From Ferruginibacter sp. (GTDB lineage: Bacteria; Bacteroidota; Bacteroidia; Chitinophagales; Chitinophagaceae), in the NCBI GenBank assembly GCA_025351645.1, contig JANXVN010000093.1, forward strand, positions 1-48,920: a stretch of DNA of 48,920 nt, read 5' to 3'. The notes under the pieces were generated by a model, which worked only from the letters and a program-made list of their open reading frames with translations, made no database searches and was not told where the DNA came from. Every line of letters starts with the position of its first letter. Positions within the stretch are counted from its first letter, which is position 1. The translations under genes were made by a program, and so were the position numbers. This document shows, piece by piece, positions 8,042-15,666 of this stretch.

Positions 8042-8072
8042 AAAAAAGCAAGCCTCCCCAGCTTGCTTTTTT
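8042..8072. terminator. Bidirectional terminator downstream of adk
   Basis: A perfect 12-bp stem: AAAAAAGCAAGC (8042-8053), loop of 7, GCTTGCTTTTTT (8061-8072). It serves adk on the minus strand and the doc remnant on the plus strand. Confidence 0.9.
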
Positions 8073-8090
8073 AAATATTTAGAAGTAAAA

Positions 8091-8669
8091 TTATATAATC
8101 CTGCTATCAATCTCCTTGCATAAGGCGTTAAAAATTTCCTCTACGCTGCCTTCGCCCTTTACCATTACTACTTTATCAAAACTTTTGTAATAATCCGCCA
8201 CTGCTGCGGTTTTGCTGTTATATTCTGCAATTCGTGCCCTTATTACGCCTTCGTTGGTATCATCGCTCCTGCCGCTTGTCTCCCCTCTTTTTGCCAGCCT
8301 TTTTACCAGTTCTTCTTCACTAACTGTAAGGGCAACCATAACGCTGATGGTTGTTTTTTTTAATTCAAGCAACTTATCCAACGCTTCCGCCTGTTTATCT
8401 GTACGGGGAAATCCGTCAAACAAAAAACCTTTTGTATCGGGGTAAGTTTCAAGCGCAGTGCAAATCATACCAATAACTACTTCATCAGGCACCAAATGCC
8501 CTTTATCCATAATTTTCTTTGCTTCCAAGCCTAAGGCTGTATGCTGGGCAATTTCACTACGTAATAAATCGCCGGTACTTAGATGCTTTAAGCCGTATTT
8601 CGTAGTTAGTTTTTCACTTTGTGTACCTTTTCCGCTGCCCGGTGGGCCAAAGAGTATTAAATTGAACAT
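8091..8669 (-). CDS. adk: Adenylate kinase
   Basis: Catalyses ATP + AMP = 2 ADP in the cytoplasm. The P-loop GPPGSGKGT is at residues 8-16, followed by 'HLSTGDLLR' (AMP site), 'GFLFDGFPRT' and the short LID 'KRGETSGRSDDTNE'. At 192 residues this is the short-LID form without the zinc-binding insert, usual for Bacteroidota. It stands as a single gene with a strong terminator after it. No near neighbour suggests an operon; the next minus-strand gene upstream, metF, is 160 bases away. Confidence 0.97.
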   Translation of the reverse strand: MFNLILFGPPGSGKGTQSEKLTTKYGLKHLSTGDLLRSEIAQHTALGLEAKKIMDKGHLVPDEVVIGMICTALETYPDTKGFLFDGFPRTDKQAEALDKLLELKKTTISVMVALTVSEEELVKRLAKRGETSGRSDDTNEGVIRARIAEYNSKTAAVADYYKSFDKVVMVKGEGSVEEIFNALCKEIDSRII

Positions 8670-8831
8670 ATTGCTTACGAAAATTTCGTGAATAACAAAT
8701 ATAATATACGAACCTTAAAAAACCGGCAATAATCTTAAATGGGTTAGGAAAAGTATTAAAGACGGGCAATATATAATAAAAGTAATTATTTTATTATATA
8801 TTATTAAACCTACAATTTGAAGTGTTGCTGT

Positions 8832-9785
8832 TTAAAGAATTTGCTTTACTACATTGTAAATAACTTTGGGTTTGCCTAAGGTATAATAGTGTAATACCGG
8901 CACACCAAATTCTTTCAATTCTTTCGATTGTTGCACCAGCCATTCTGTTCCTATCTGTTCAACTTCTTCATCAGTTTTTGCGGCACTTATTGCATTTGAT
9001 AATGTAGTAGGAATATCTACATGGAATATTTTAGGTAAAATGGTTAATTGTTTTTTATTAGTTATGGGTTTAAGCCCTGGTATAATAGGCACATTTATAC
9101 CTGCATCACGGCAGCTTTTTACAAAATCAAAAAACTTTTGATTATTAAAAAACATCTGCGTCATAATGTAATCGGCGCCTGCATCAACTTTATCTTTTAA
9201 ATATAAAAGGTCGGTCTCCAGGTTTGGTGCTTCAAAATGTTTTTCCGGGTAGCCGGCAGTACCAATACAAAAATCTGGCTTGCCGCCATTTTTAATATCT
9301 TCTTCCTGGTAAATGCCATTTTTTAAATTTACGACTTGCTTCAACAAATCAACCGCATAGGCATGCCCGTTTGGTTCCGGTTCAAAATTAGCTTCGTTTT
9401 TTGCGGCATCGCCCCTTAACACCAACACATTGTCTATCCCTAAAAAATTAAGGTCAATCAATGCATCTTCCGTATCTCTTTTGGTAAAGCCGCCGCAAAT
9501 TAAATGCGGTACCGTATCAATATTGTAATAGTTTTTTATTGCTGCGCAGATGGCTACTGTACCAGGCCTTTTACGCACTTCCACTTTTTCAAATGTACCA
9601 TCTGCTTTTTTCTTAAACATGGTTTCGCTGCGGTGATAGGTTACATTTATAAACGCAGGCTTAAACTCCATCAAGGGGTCAAGGTGGCTGTATATAGAAT
9701 CGATCGTCTTACCTTTTAATGGCGGCAAAATTTCAAAAGAAACCAGGGTTTTTGATGCCTGAGAAATGTGTTCTGTAATTTTCAT
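8832..9785 (-). CDS. metF: 5,10-methylenetetrahydrofolate reductase
   Basis: Reduces methylene-THF to 5-methyl-THF, the methyl donor for methionine synthesis, using FAD. The N-terminal 'LVSFEILPPLKGKTI' has the family Glu (E18 of the FEI/FEFFPP motif), 'FINVTYH' and 'LVLRGDAAKNE' line the FAD/folate barrel, and 'ADYIMTQMFFN' plus 'INVPIIPGLKPITN' complete it. Length 317 is normal. It is a single gene; I looked for a SAM riboswitch-like leader in the 565 bases upstream and did not see one. Confidence 0.95.
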   Translation of the reverse strand: MKITEHISQASKTLVSFEILPPLKGKTIDSIYSHLDPLMEFKPAFINVTYHRSETMFKKKADGTFEKVEVRKRPGTVAICAAIKNYYNIDTVPHLICGGFTKRDTEDALIDLNFLGIDNVLVLRGDAAKNEANFEPEPNGHAYAVDLLKQVVNLKNGIYQEEDIKNGGKPDFCIGTAGYPEKHFEAPNLETDLLYLKDKVDAGADYIMTQMFFNNQKFFDFVKSCRDAGINVPIIPGLKPITNKKQLTILPKIFHVDIPTTLSNAISAAKTDEEVEQIGTEWLVQQSKELKEFGVPVLHYYTLGKPKVIYNVVKQIL

Positions 9786-10350
9786 AATTTTATAATGGAG
9801 ACAAAGATAATCCCTAAATATAAAAAATACACCGTTTGTAGTAGAAGGTTTTTTATCTTTCTATATGTTGCTAGTGGCTTTTTACAGGTTATTTTAGTTG
9901 TAATTCAAATGCACTTTACTCAAAATGAAATTTGCATTCACATGCTTTAGTACCTTTAAGTTAAGGCATTTTTTCTCCTTTGGAAAGAGTTAGGATGAGG
10001 TAAAGACAAAAATGAAGCCTTAATTTAACGGCTTTAGAATGCTTGAAAATTAATCTATTAAGTTTTTTGATAAACGCAATTAAAACTTCTTTTTGAAGAT
10101 AATGTACTTTAATAAATTGCCATCTTTATCATAGCAAAAGGTGGTTGAAAAAAAAAGTAAAAAATGCAGCCTCCATTCCAAAGCGGGGCTTTAGCGTATT
10201 CAATTTTTATATGGCATATAAATCTTGAAGAAACAAGAACCCTCTTTTTAAGAGCACGTTCGCTCGAGTACCAAAAAACTACTGCGAAAAATGGGTTAAA
10301 AAAAGCTGGTGTGAACGCAGATACTGTGAGATAGCATATTTTTACACCAA
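9786..10350. other. Non-coding gap between metF and lptB with MITE-like copy
   Basis: 565 bases separating divergent metF and lptB. It holds an old copy of the MITE described at 44121-44211 (here 9948-10036). The remainder (10040-10350) contains short open stretches without recognisable protein character. Promoters for both genes must be here, but I could not pick one with confidence. Confidence 0.5.
9948..10036 (+). mobile_element. Degenerate copy of 91-bp MITE
   Basis: 89 bases aligned in the same orientation with the intact copy at 44121-44211. Shared core words include CTCCTTTGG and GAGGTAAAGACAAA. The inverted ends match the 18-bp end of the intact copy at 14 (left) and 15 (right) positions. 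ATGCTT occurs just outside both ends (9942-9947, 10039-10044), which may be the remains of a target duplication. Confidence 0.7.
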
Positions 10351-11145
10351 ATGAGCTTAACTATACAAACTAAAGACCTGGTAAAAGTTTACGGCAGCCG
10401 TACTGTCGTTGATAAAGTCTCTTTTAACGTGCAGCAAGGTGAAATTGTTGGTTTATTAGGGCCTAATGGCGCCGGAAAAACCACTTCGTTCTACCAGGTA
10501 GTTGGGTTGATAAAACCAGATAGTGGCGAGGTTTTTTTGAATGATATCAACATTACTAAATTACCAATGTACAAACGGGCAAAAATGGGCATTGGCTATT
10601 TGCCCCAGGAAGCAAGCGTTTTCAGAAAGCTTAGTGTGGAAGATAATATTAAGGCGGTGTTGGAAATGACAACGCTTACCAAGCTGGAGCAAAGAGACAA
10701 ACTTGAAGTTTTGCTGGATGAATTTCGGCTGCAACAGGTAAGAAAAAATAATGGGGATACGCTTAGTGGCGGCGAAAGGAGAAGGACGGAGATTGCCCGT
10801 GCATTAGCCGTTGACCCAAAATTTGTTTTGTTAGATGAACCCTTTGCCGGCGTGGACCCTATAGCTGTAGAAGATATACAAACCATTGTGGCACGTTTAA
10901 AATTTAGGAATATTGGTATTTTAATAACTGACCATAATGTAAATGAAACGTTATCAATTTGCGACCGGGCTTATCTTTTAATTGACGGAAAAATATTTAA
11001 GCATGGCACAGCCGAAGAACTTGCCGGTGATGAACAGGTAAGAAGGCTATACCTTGGCAAAAACTTTGAATTGAAGAGAAAAGATTATTTGCATGAAGAA
11101 GCTAAAAATGATAACGCCTTAGGCTTTGTACCGGATATGCCATAA
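10351..11145 (+). CDS. lptB: LPS export ABC transporter ATP-binding protein
   Basis: The cytoplasmic ATPase of the LptB2FG complex that pulls LPS out of the inner membrane and pushes it through the Lpt bridge. Walker [10 protein letters not shown] is at 37-45, the ABC signature LSGGERRR at 138-145, Walker B FVLLDEP at 158-164, and the switch His at 195 in 'TDHNVNET'. '[15 protein letters not shown]' and '[12 protein letters not shown]' are characteristic of LptB rather than other ABC ATPases. At 264 residues it carries about 20 extra C-terminal residues compared with proteobacterial LptB, as is usual in Bacteroidota. A GH3 gene follows on the same strand after 116 bases. Confidence 0.93.
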   Translation: MSLTIQTKDLVKVYGSRTVVDKVSFNVQQGEIVGLLGPNGAGKTTSFYQVVGLIKPDSGEVFLNDINITKLPMYKRAKMGIGYLPQEASVFRKLSVEDNIKAVLEMTTLTKLEQRDKLEVLLDEFRLQQVRKNNGDTLSGGERRRTEIARALAVDPKFVLLDEPFAGVDPIAVEDIQTIVARLKFRNIGILITDHNVNETLSICDRAYLLIDGKIFKHGTAEELAGDEQVRRLYLGKNFELKRKDYLHEEAKNDNALGFVPDMP

Positions 11146-11261
11146 TTGTTTAGTGCGTTTTTGTGGTGGTTTTTTTGTAACAAAAAGATATTTAGGCACC
11201 TATTTGCACGTTTCAATTAAATGCTTTAAAAAGTCATTTAAGTTTTTTATCTTTCCTATAC

Positions 11262-12773
11262 ATGAAATTGCTCTCCCCAACTATATCCCGGCTTGCACGC
11301 ATGCGTTTTTGGCGCATAAAAAACTGGAGCGACAACCCTGTTGCCAGCCAAAGGGAGGTTTTACAGGAATTAGTTACCGCTGCACAATACACAGAGTTTG
11401 GAAAAAAATATCAATTCTCCAGATTGTTTACTGTAAAAGATTTTAAGAAGAATATTCCTATACAAGAATACGATGATATTAAGCCATACATACAAAGGAT
11501 GATGAATGGCGAAGAAAATATTTTATGGAATACGCCCGTAAACTGGTTTGCAAAAAGTAGTGGCACCACATCTGATAAAAGCAAGTATATACCTATTAGC
11601 CAGGAAAGCCTGACAGATAATCATTTTAAGGCATCTAAAGATGTGCTGACGACTTATTATGAAAACTTCCCTAGCAGCGACTTGCTTACTGGCAAAGGGC
11701 TTGTTATTGGCGGCTCTCACCAGCTTAACAAATTAAATGAGGATATTGATATACAGTGCGGTGATTTGAGTGCTATACTGATGCAGAATTCTCCATTTTG
11801 GGGCCAATGGCTACGCACACCAGAATTAAGCATTGCCTTATTAGATGAATGGGAAAATAAAATTGAAAAACTGGCGCTAACAACTGCTGAGGAAAATGTA
11901 ACCTCAATAGCTGGCGTGCCTACATGGACGCTTTTATTGCTAAAAAGAATATTAGAAATTAAAGGCAAAAAAACCATTAAAGAGGTATGGCCTAACCTTG
12001 AATTATATATTAACGGCGGCGTTTCGTTTGTGCCTTACCGAGAGCAATTTGAAAAAATTATTGGTGGTAAAGTAAATTACCTGGAAATATATAATGCCAG
12101 TGAAGGTTTTTTTGCCGGGCAACAAAAACCAGATGACGATGGCATGCTGCTTTTTACAGAGCATGGCGTTTTTTACGAGTTTATGCCAGTGGACGAATAT
12201 GGCAAACCAAACCCTAAAACTGTTGGGCTGGATCATATAGAAATTGCAAAGAATTATGCACTTGTAATTAGTACTACCGGCGGCTTGTGGCGGTATTTAG
12301 TGGGCGATACGGTACAGTTCACTTCTATAAACCCTTACAAAATAAAAGTTAGTGGCCGGCTTAAGCATTATATGAATGCCTTTGGAGAGGAAGTGATTGT
12401 TGATAATAGTGATAAGGCAATTGCGATTGCTGCAGAAAAAACTAATTCTATTGTAAACGATTATACGGCAGCTCCGGTTTATTTTAGCAGCGATAATAAT
12501 GGTGCGCACGAATGGCTTATTGAATTTGATAAGGCTCCAATAGACTTGCAGCAATTTACTATAGAATTAGATACTGCCCTAAAAAATAGCAATAGCGATT
12601 ATGAAGCTAAGCGGCATAAAGACATTGCTCTTAGGTTACCCATTGTACATGCATTGCGCAAAGGCATTTTTACCCAATGGCTTCGTAGCAAAGGCAAGCT
12701 GGGTGGGCAACACAAAATACCAAGGTTAAGTAACGAAAGAAAAATGCTTGAAGAGATTTTGTTGTTAAGGTAA
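11262..12773 (+). CDS. GH3-family acyl-adenylating/amide synthetase, paralogue 1
   Basis: A 503-residue member of the family named after plant GH3, which activates a carboxylic acid with ATP and joins it to an amino group. Recognisable ATP-site motifs are 'NWFAKSSGTTSDKSKYIPIS' (about 94-112), 'YNASEGFFA' (about 278) and 'WRYLVGDTVQF' (about 342). The C-terminal 'LRSKGKLGGQHKIPRL' is a bacterial GH3 signature. The bacterial substrate is unknown. It follows lptB on the same strand, and a second paralogue lies next to kdsB at 39185-40738; both places touch LPS genes. A terminator-like hairpin follows. Family call is sure, role open. Confidence 0.88.
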   Translation: MKLLSPTISRLARMRFWRIKNWSDNPVASQREVLQELVTAAQYTEFGKKYQFSRLFTVKDFKKNIPIQEYDDIKPYIQRMMNGEENILWNTPVNWFAKSSGTTSDKSKYIPISQESLTDNHFKASKDVLTTYYENFPSSDLLTGKGLVIGGSHQLNKLNEDIDIQCGDLSAILMQNSPFWGQWLRTPELSIALLDEWENKIEKLALTTAEENVTSIAGVPTWTLLLLKRILEIKGKKTIKEVWPNLELYINGGVSFVPYREQFEKIIGGKVNYLEIYNASEGFFAGQQKPDDDGMLLFTEHGVFYEFMPVDEYGKPNPKTVGLDHIEIAKNYALVISTTGGLWRYLVGDTVQFTSINPYKIKVSGRLKHYMNAFGEEVIVDNSDKAIAIAAEKTNSIVNDYTAAPVYFSSDNNGAHEWLIEFDKAPIDLQQFTIELDTALKNSNSDYEAKRHKDIALRLPIVHALRKGIFTQWLRSKGKLGGQHKIPRLSNERKMLEEILLLR

Positions 12774-12783
12774 GATTGTTGCT

Positions 12784-12803
12784 ATGCTCGGGCAGAGCAT
12801 TTT
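12784..12803 (+). terminator. Short hairpin terminator after GH3 gene
   Basis: ATGCTC (12784-12789) and GAGCAT (12795-12800) form a stem with a 5-base loop, followed by TTTATT. It is short but correctly placed, 10 bases after the stop. Confidence 0.55.
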
Positions 12804-12818
12804 ATTCATTTAATTTCT

Positions 12819-13015
12819 TTATTTGTTTTGCACCATAGCATAAAATGGCTTTGTAGCATCAATGCTTTTATAATAATCAATGCAACATTCTGCAAAAACA
12901 TCTGTCACTTGCTGGTAAACCCCTCGTTTGTTGGTACGTGTAGAGCCCACCCATTGAAACAGGTTTTTAAAATAATCTTTGCCGGATAAATTTTGCTTTA
13001 ACCCGCATCATCTAA
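12819..13015 (-). pseudogene. rhuM-type gene, 3' fragment (beyond cassette insert)
   Basis: Reading the minus strand gives '...GLKQNLSGKDYFKNLF', 'STRTNKRGVYQQVTDVFAE' and 'SIDATKPFYAMVQNK', then a stop at 12819. This is the GKDYF...(S/A)...YQQ(I/V)TD(I/V)F...FYA(K/M)VQNK block of the RhuM virulence family. It is preceded at 13015 by TTA GAT GAT (Leu-Asp-Asp), the residues that normally follow 'IKGFV' in RhuM. The other half of the gene lies at 13923-14160, with the HPP cassette exactly between. A one-base indel near 13003-13007 shifts the frame after LDD, and the normal tail after VQNK is missing, so the gene is dead. Confidence 0.8.
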
Positions 13016-13203
13016 CGTTTTGCATAGGCAAAGTACGGGGAATTCGGAGCTAGTCCTACTGCCAATGCAATAAATTTGATAACGAAAACTACAAGTTTTT
13101 TAATAAAAATAAACCGGAGAGGCACTACCCCAAACCGAAGCTGTTAGTGAAGTGCAGCTAAAGGTAGATTATCCCCTTTTTTTGTATATGCATTGTTAGC
13201 GGC
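13016..13203 (-). repeat. attC-like folded site of the HPP cassette
   Basis: On the minus strand the site begins GCCGCTAAC (13203-13195) with ATGCATA just after it, and ends TATGCA...CG at 13016. TGCATA/TATGCA are inner arms. The outer arm partner GTTAGCGGC is at the other end of the insert (13923-13915), as expected for an integrated cassette. The HPP stop codon TAA is inside the outer arm, as in integron cassettes. The site is long (about 188 bases). Confidence 0.6.
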
Positions 13204-13819
13204 GGGCGTTTTCATAACCAAAATACCTGCGCCTAAGTTTCGGAATTCTTCCTATTGTTTTTGTGAATCTTTTCGTGGTTGGGTATGTTCTATTTGGAGT
13301 CATATTATTAAAAATAATTGCAACTGTAAACAGAATTAAAGATCCTGTAAATACTGGTGATAGTACATATAAAAATCCTAGAGCCTTCACTTTTTGTGAA
13401 CCAATAATTGCAATCAGTGCAGTGGCACCTCCAGGCGGATGTAGCGTTTTAGTGATTTGCATTAATACAATTGAAATTGAAACTGCTAGGGGTGCTGTCA
13501 GCCATATAATATCTGGGAAGCATTTATAAACAGTTACACCAATAATTGCTGAAATTAGATGGCCGCCAATTAAATTACGAGGTTGTGCCATTGGACTTTG
13601 AACTGCCCCATACACTAAAACGCTCGAGGCACCAAAAGACCCTATGAGAAAGATATTTTCGTCTTTCGTTAGAAAAGAACTTTGGAAAAAAGCAATCAAG
13701 GCAATGCCGATAAATGCGCCTACGAATGACCAGGATATTTCTTTATAATCTATAAGGGTCTCTTTGTAGAGTATATATTTAGAAACTCTTAAAGCCTTTT
13801 TGATTCTCTTTTTGACCAT
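13196..13819 (-). CDS. HPP-family integral membrane protein
   Basis: A 207-residue inner-membrane protein with four to five hydrophobic helices and the family signature 'TLHPPGGATALIAIIG'. Some HPP proteins are linked to nitrite transport in plastids and cyanobacteria; the bacterial role is mostly unknown. The ATG at 13819 is preferred over the TTG at 13828. A TAnnTTTG box lies 27 bases upstream, so it carries its own promoter. Ends are basic (VKKRIKKALRVSKY; PKLRRRYFGYENARR), suggesting cytoplasmic tails. It is the only gene of the cassette-like insertion and its stop codon lies in the attC-like arm. It has no functional tie to its neighbours. Confidence 0.88.
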   Translation of the reverse strand: MVKKRIKKALRVSKYILYKETLIDYKEISWSFVGAFIGIALIAFFQSSFLTKDENIFLIGSFGASSVLVYGAVQSPMAQPRNLIGGHLISAIIGVTVYKCFPDIIWLTAPLAVSISIVLMQITKTLHPPGGATALIAIIGSQKVKALGFLYVLSPVFTGSLILFTVAIIFNNMTPNRTYPTTKRFTKTIGRIPKLRRRYFGYENARR

Positions 13820-13845
13820 CGGAACCAACTTAATTTATTGATAGG

Positions 13846-13853
13846 CAAAGGTA
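13846..13853 (-). promoter_or_regulatory. -7 box TACCTTTG before HPP gene
   Basis: On the minus strand TACCTTTG fits TAnnTTTG and lies 26 bases before the ATG at 13819. It is inside the insertion, so the cassette gene can be expressed without an outside promoter. Confidence 0.5.
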
Positions 13854-13922
13854 CTCTTATAGTTATTTAGATAACTTGGTAAAGTGATTAATTTTGTTAT
13901 TGCCCCACACGACTGCCGCTAA

Positions 13923-14160
13923 CACAAAGCCTTTAATAATGTATTCTTTCAAAAAATATTGCTTGCCTCTATTCGAAATTGCGAGGCAAGAGAAGAATTT
14001 ACACGGTAGCTTACGGAGATAATGGCATCTATGTTATAGTTTTCTAAGTCTCTTGTTACAATGGCGTTTCCTTATGGTTAAACTGTTCGGAATATTCGAA
14101 CAGTGGCCATTTTACTCAATACATTTGTTTCAAAATATTAAATATTTACTTGCTTATAGT
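13923..14160 (-). pseudogene. rhuM-type gene, 5' fragment
   Basis: The minus strand gives, over several frames, 'TISK(stop)IFNILK', 'ETNVLSKMATVRIFRTV', 'GNAIVTRDLENYNIDAIISV', 'SYRVNSSLASQFRIEASNIF' and, after a one-base shift, 'LKEYIIKGFV'. This is the N-terminal half of the RhuM family (YNLDAIISVGYRVNS...QFRIWAT...LKEYIIKGF). There are at least two stops and two frameshifts, and the start is not recognisable beyond about 14160. RhuM proteins were named from a Salmonella pathogenicity island and often travel with mobile DNA. The gene was decaying, and it is cut at GTG^TTA by the HPP cassette. Confidence 0.8.
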
Positions 14161-14338
14161 TATTTAACCACACTAAATAATGCTCGTAGGGCTGTTTGTG
14201 TAAGCAACACGGCATCCCCTTTCAAACTTAAATGCGTATCTCTCCCGAACGTGCTGTATATAAAATAAAATTGTTTTTTCCTTTTGTACGTACTCAATGC
14301 TATTTAATTTTTAAAATTGTTGATTATTTATAAATCGT
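14161..14338. other. Non-coding gap
   Basis: About 180 AT-rich bases between the rhuM relic and the zinc-ribbon gene. It may contain unrecognisable 5' parts of rhuM. I see nothing else. Confidence 0.4.
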
Positions 14339-14713
14339 TTACTCTTCCCGCCTGCGCACAATTAAAAACCAATCATTCTCCAGCGGCAAATAGCCATACT
14401 CGTAACAAAAAAAATAAGTGCTGCCTTTTTTGTTAATGTAAGTATGCGTGCTGTATTTAAATTGAAATTCTTTGTGGAGCAATTTTTCTTTATTTGCTTT
14501 TGCCATGTCTTCATTGTGTACCAGCAACGCTTCTAATATGCGCCTGTTTTTGCGTAATGCATTATTAATATTTCGTACGTAATTGTTATTATCTGCTTTT
14601 AGAGTGTTGTTATAATTATTGCGGCAGTAATCGTCACAAAATTTTTTATCTGCCCTGCCTTTTAGTGGCTTTTGACAGATAAGGCATAGCCTGGCTGTAA
14701 TTTCCGTTGTCAT
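14339..14713 (-). CDS. Conserved hypothetical protein with N-terminal zinc ribbon
   Basis: 124 residues. The N-terminus has a four-cysteine site: 'CLICQKPLKGRADKKFCDDYC' at about residues 10-30 (C-x2-C, then C-x3-C), like the DUF2116-type zinc ribbons also seen at the ends of DNA- or RNA-related proteins. The middle is charged and helical (NNALRKNRRILEALLVHNEDMAKANKEKLL), and the end is beta-rich and aromatic (YSTHTYINKKGSTYFFCYEYGYLPL). The protein is typical of uncharacterised Bacteroidota genes. It stands divergent from ssb with a 195-base gap, so co-regulation is possible but not shown. Confidence 0.75.
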   Translation of the reverse strand: MTTEITARLCLICQKPLKGRADKKFCDDYCRNNYNNTLKADNNNYVRNINNALRKNRRILEALLVHNEDMAKANKEKLLHKEFQFKYSTHTYINKKGSTYFFCYEYGYLPLENDWFLIVRRREE

Positions 14714-14908
14714 GTAGTGGGGTATTGATTATTGAGCAAAAGGTACGGTTTGTTTTTTTACTTACAAGCGTTTACAAACGATTATATGCAACTATAAACG
14801 ACTAATCTACGGATAAAAGTTTTATGCTGCCACATCTTTGCCCTGTTAAACCGATAGCGCTGTTGGTTTACTGAGATAACGAAATTTAAAAACTTAAAAT
14901 CAACAATT

Positions 14909-15253
14909 ATGTATGCATTAAAAAACAAAGTTCAGCTAATTGGTAATTTAGGCAATGCCCCGGAAATTAAAAATATGGAAGACGGCAAAAAGATGGCCCG
15001 CTTTAATGTTGCTACCAATGAAAAATATAAAAATGCGAATGGCGAAAAAATAACCGAAACTACCTGGCACAATTTAGTTGCCTGGGGCAAGGTTGCAGAA
15101 ATTGCTGAAAAGTATTTGTTAAAGGGCAGCGAAGTTGTAATTGAAGGAAAATTGATTAATAGAAGTTATGTGGATAAGGATGGAATAAAAAAATATATCA
15201 GCGAAGTGCAGGTAAATGAATTGTTGTTACTGGATAGTAAGCCTACTGCTTAG
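14909..15253 (+). CDS. ssb: Single-stranded DNA-binding protein, short form
   Basis: Binds single-stranded DNA through one OB fold: 'NKVQLIGNLGNAPEIKNM', 'ARFNVATNEKYKN', 'TTWHNLVAWGKVAEIAEKYLLKGSEVVIEGKL' and 'VQVNELLLLD' are standard SSB segments. At 114 residues it stops right after the OB fold (...LLLDSKPTA) and lacks the Gln/Gly linker and acidic DDIPF-like tip that recruits partner proteins. Such tail-less SSBs are common second copies in Bacteroidota, so another full-length SSB probably exists elsewhere. It is a single gene, with a 400-base gap before the PIF1-like helicase on the same strand. Confidence 0.92.
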   Translation: MYALKNKVQLIGNLGNAPEIKNMEDGKKMARFNVATNEKYKNANGEKITETTWHNLVAWGKVAEIAEKYLLKGSEVVIEGKLINRSYVDKDGIKKYISEVQVNELLLLDSKPTA

Positions 15254-15666
15254 AAACTTTTTTTGCGTTACATTTATCAACGTTTTTCTTTTTAAGCCTT
15301 TCAACTATTTTATCTGGTTTTATAAAAAACCTCAGTAATAATAGGTGTACTATTGGATAGCTGAAAAAATATTTATTCATCGCTAAATTACTGATTGTAT
15401 CAGTCCTTGATAAATTATTTCATTTAAAAATGTGCAACTTTTTTATCTTTTTAGACAAAAATTCAAGGGTACAGTAATAATAAATTGCGGAAGTTGGATT
15501 GTGGATTGCATTGATTTTTAATGATTTATTTTATTGAAAAACTTTGCAATCCTTTTTTGATTTAGCTTTATTTAGAAGTGCAAAAGATGGATTATTTTTA
15601 TAAAATATCCGCTGTTATAAATTTGAAAACCCTTTTTATAGCAGTATATAAATCATTTAAAACCCA
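15254..15666. other. Non-coding gap before PIF1-like helicase
   Basis: 413 very AT-rich bases. No ORF, no hairpin with clear terminator form and no repeat stands out. Confidence 0.45.

Larger units (their letters stand above)
13016..13922 (-). mobile_element. 907-bp integron-cassette-like insertion carrying an HPP gene
   Basis: Removing 13016-13922 joins the two rhuM halves as ...GGC TTT GTG | TTA GAT GAT..., giving the expected KGFV-LDD. The target is thus G^TTAGAT, a perfect GTTRRRY integron core. On the minus strand the insert starts TTAGCGGC and ends AAAACG, so the circular form would rebuild GTTAGCGGC, an exact complement of GCCGCTAAC at the HPP stop codon. It contains one gene with its own promoter-like box and a roughly 190-bp attC-like site after it. 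No integrase is in the window. Confidence 0.75.

Noticed and set aside
9786-10350. Possible SAM riboswitch upstream of metF
   Set aside because: No GAGGTGG-like core or typical stems were seen on the minus strand.
14085-14106. CTGTTCGG...TTCGAACAG palindrome, which at first sight resembles a tRNA T-arm or operator
   Set aside because: It is inside the rhuM relic (codons for RIFRTV) and no tRNA arms surround it.
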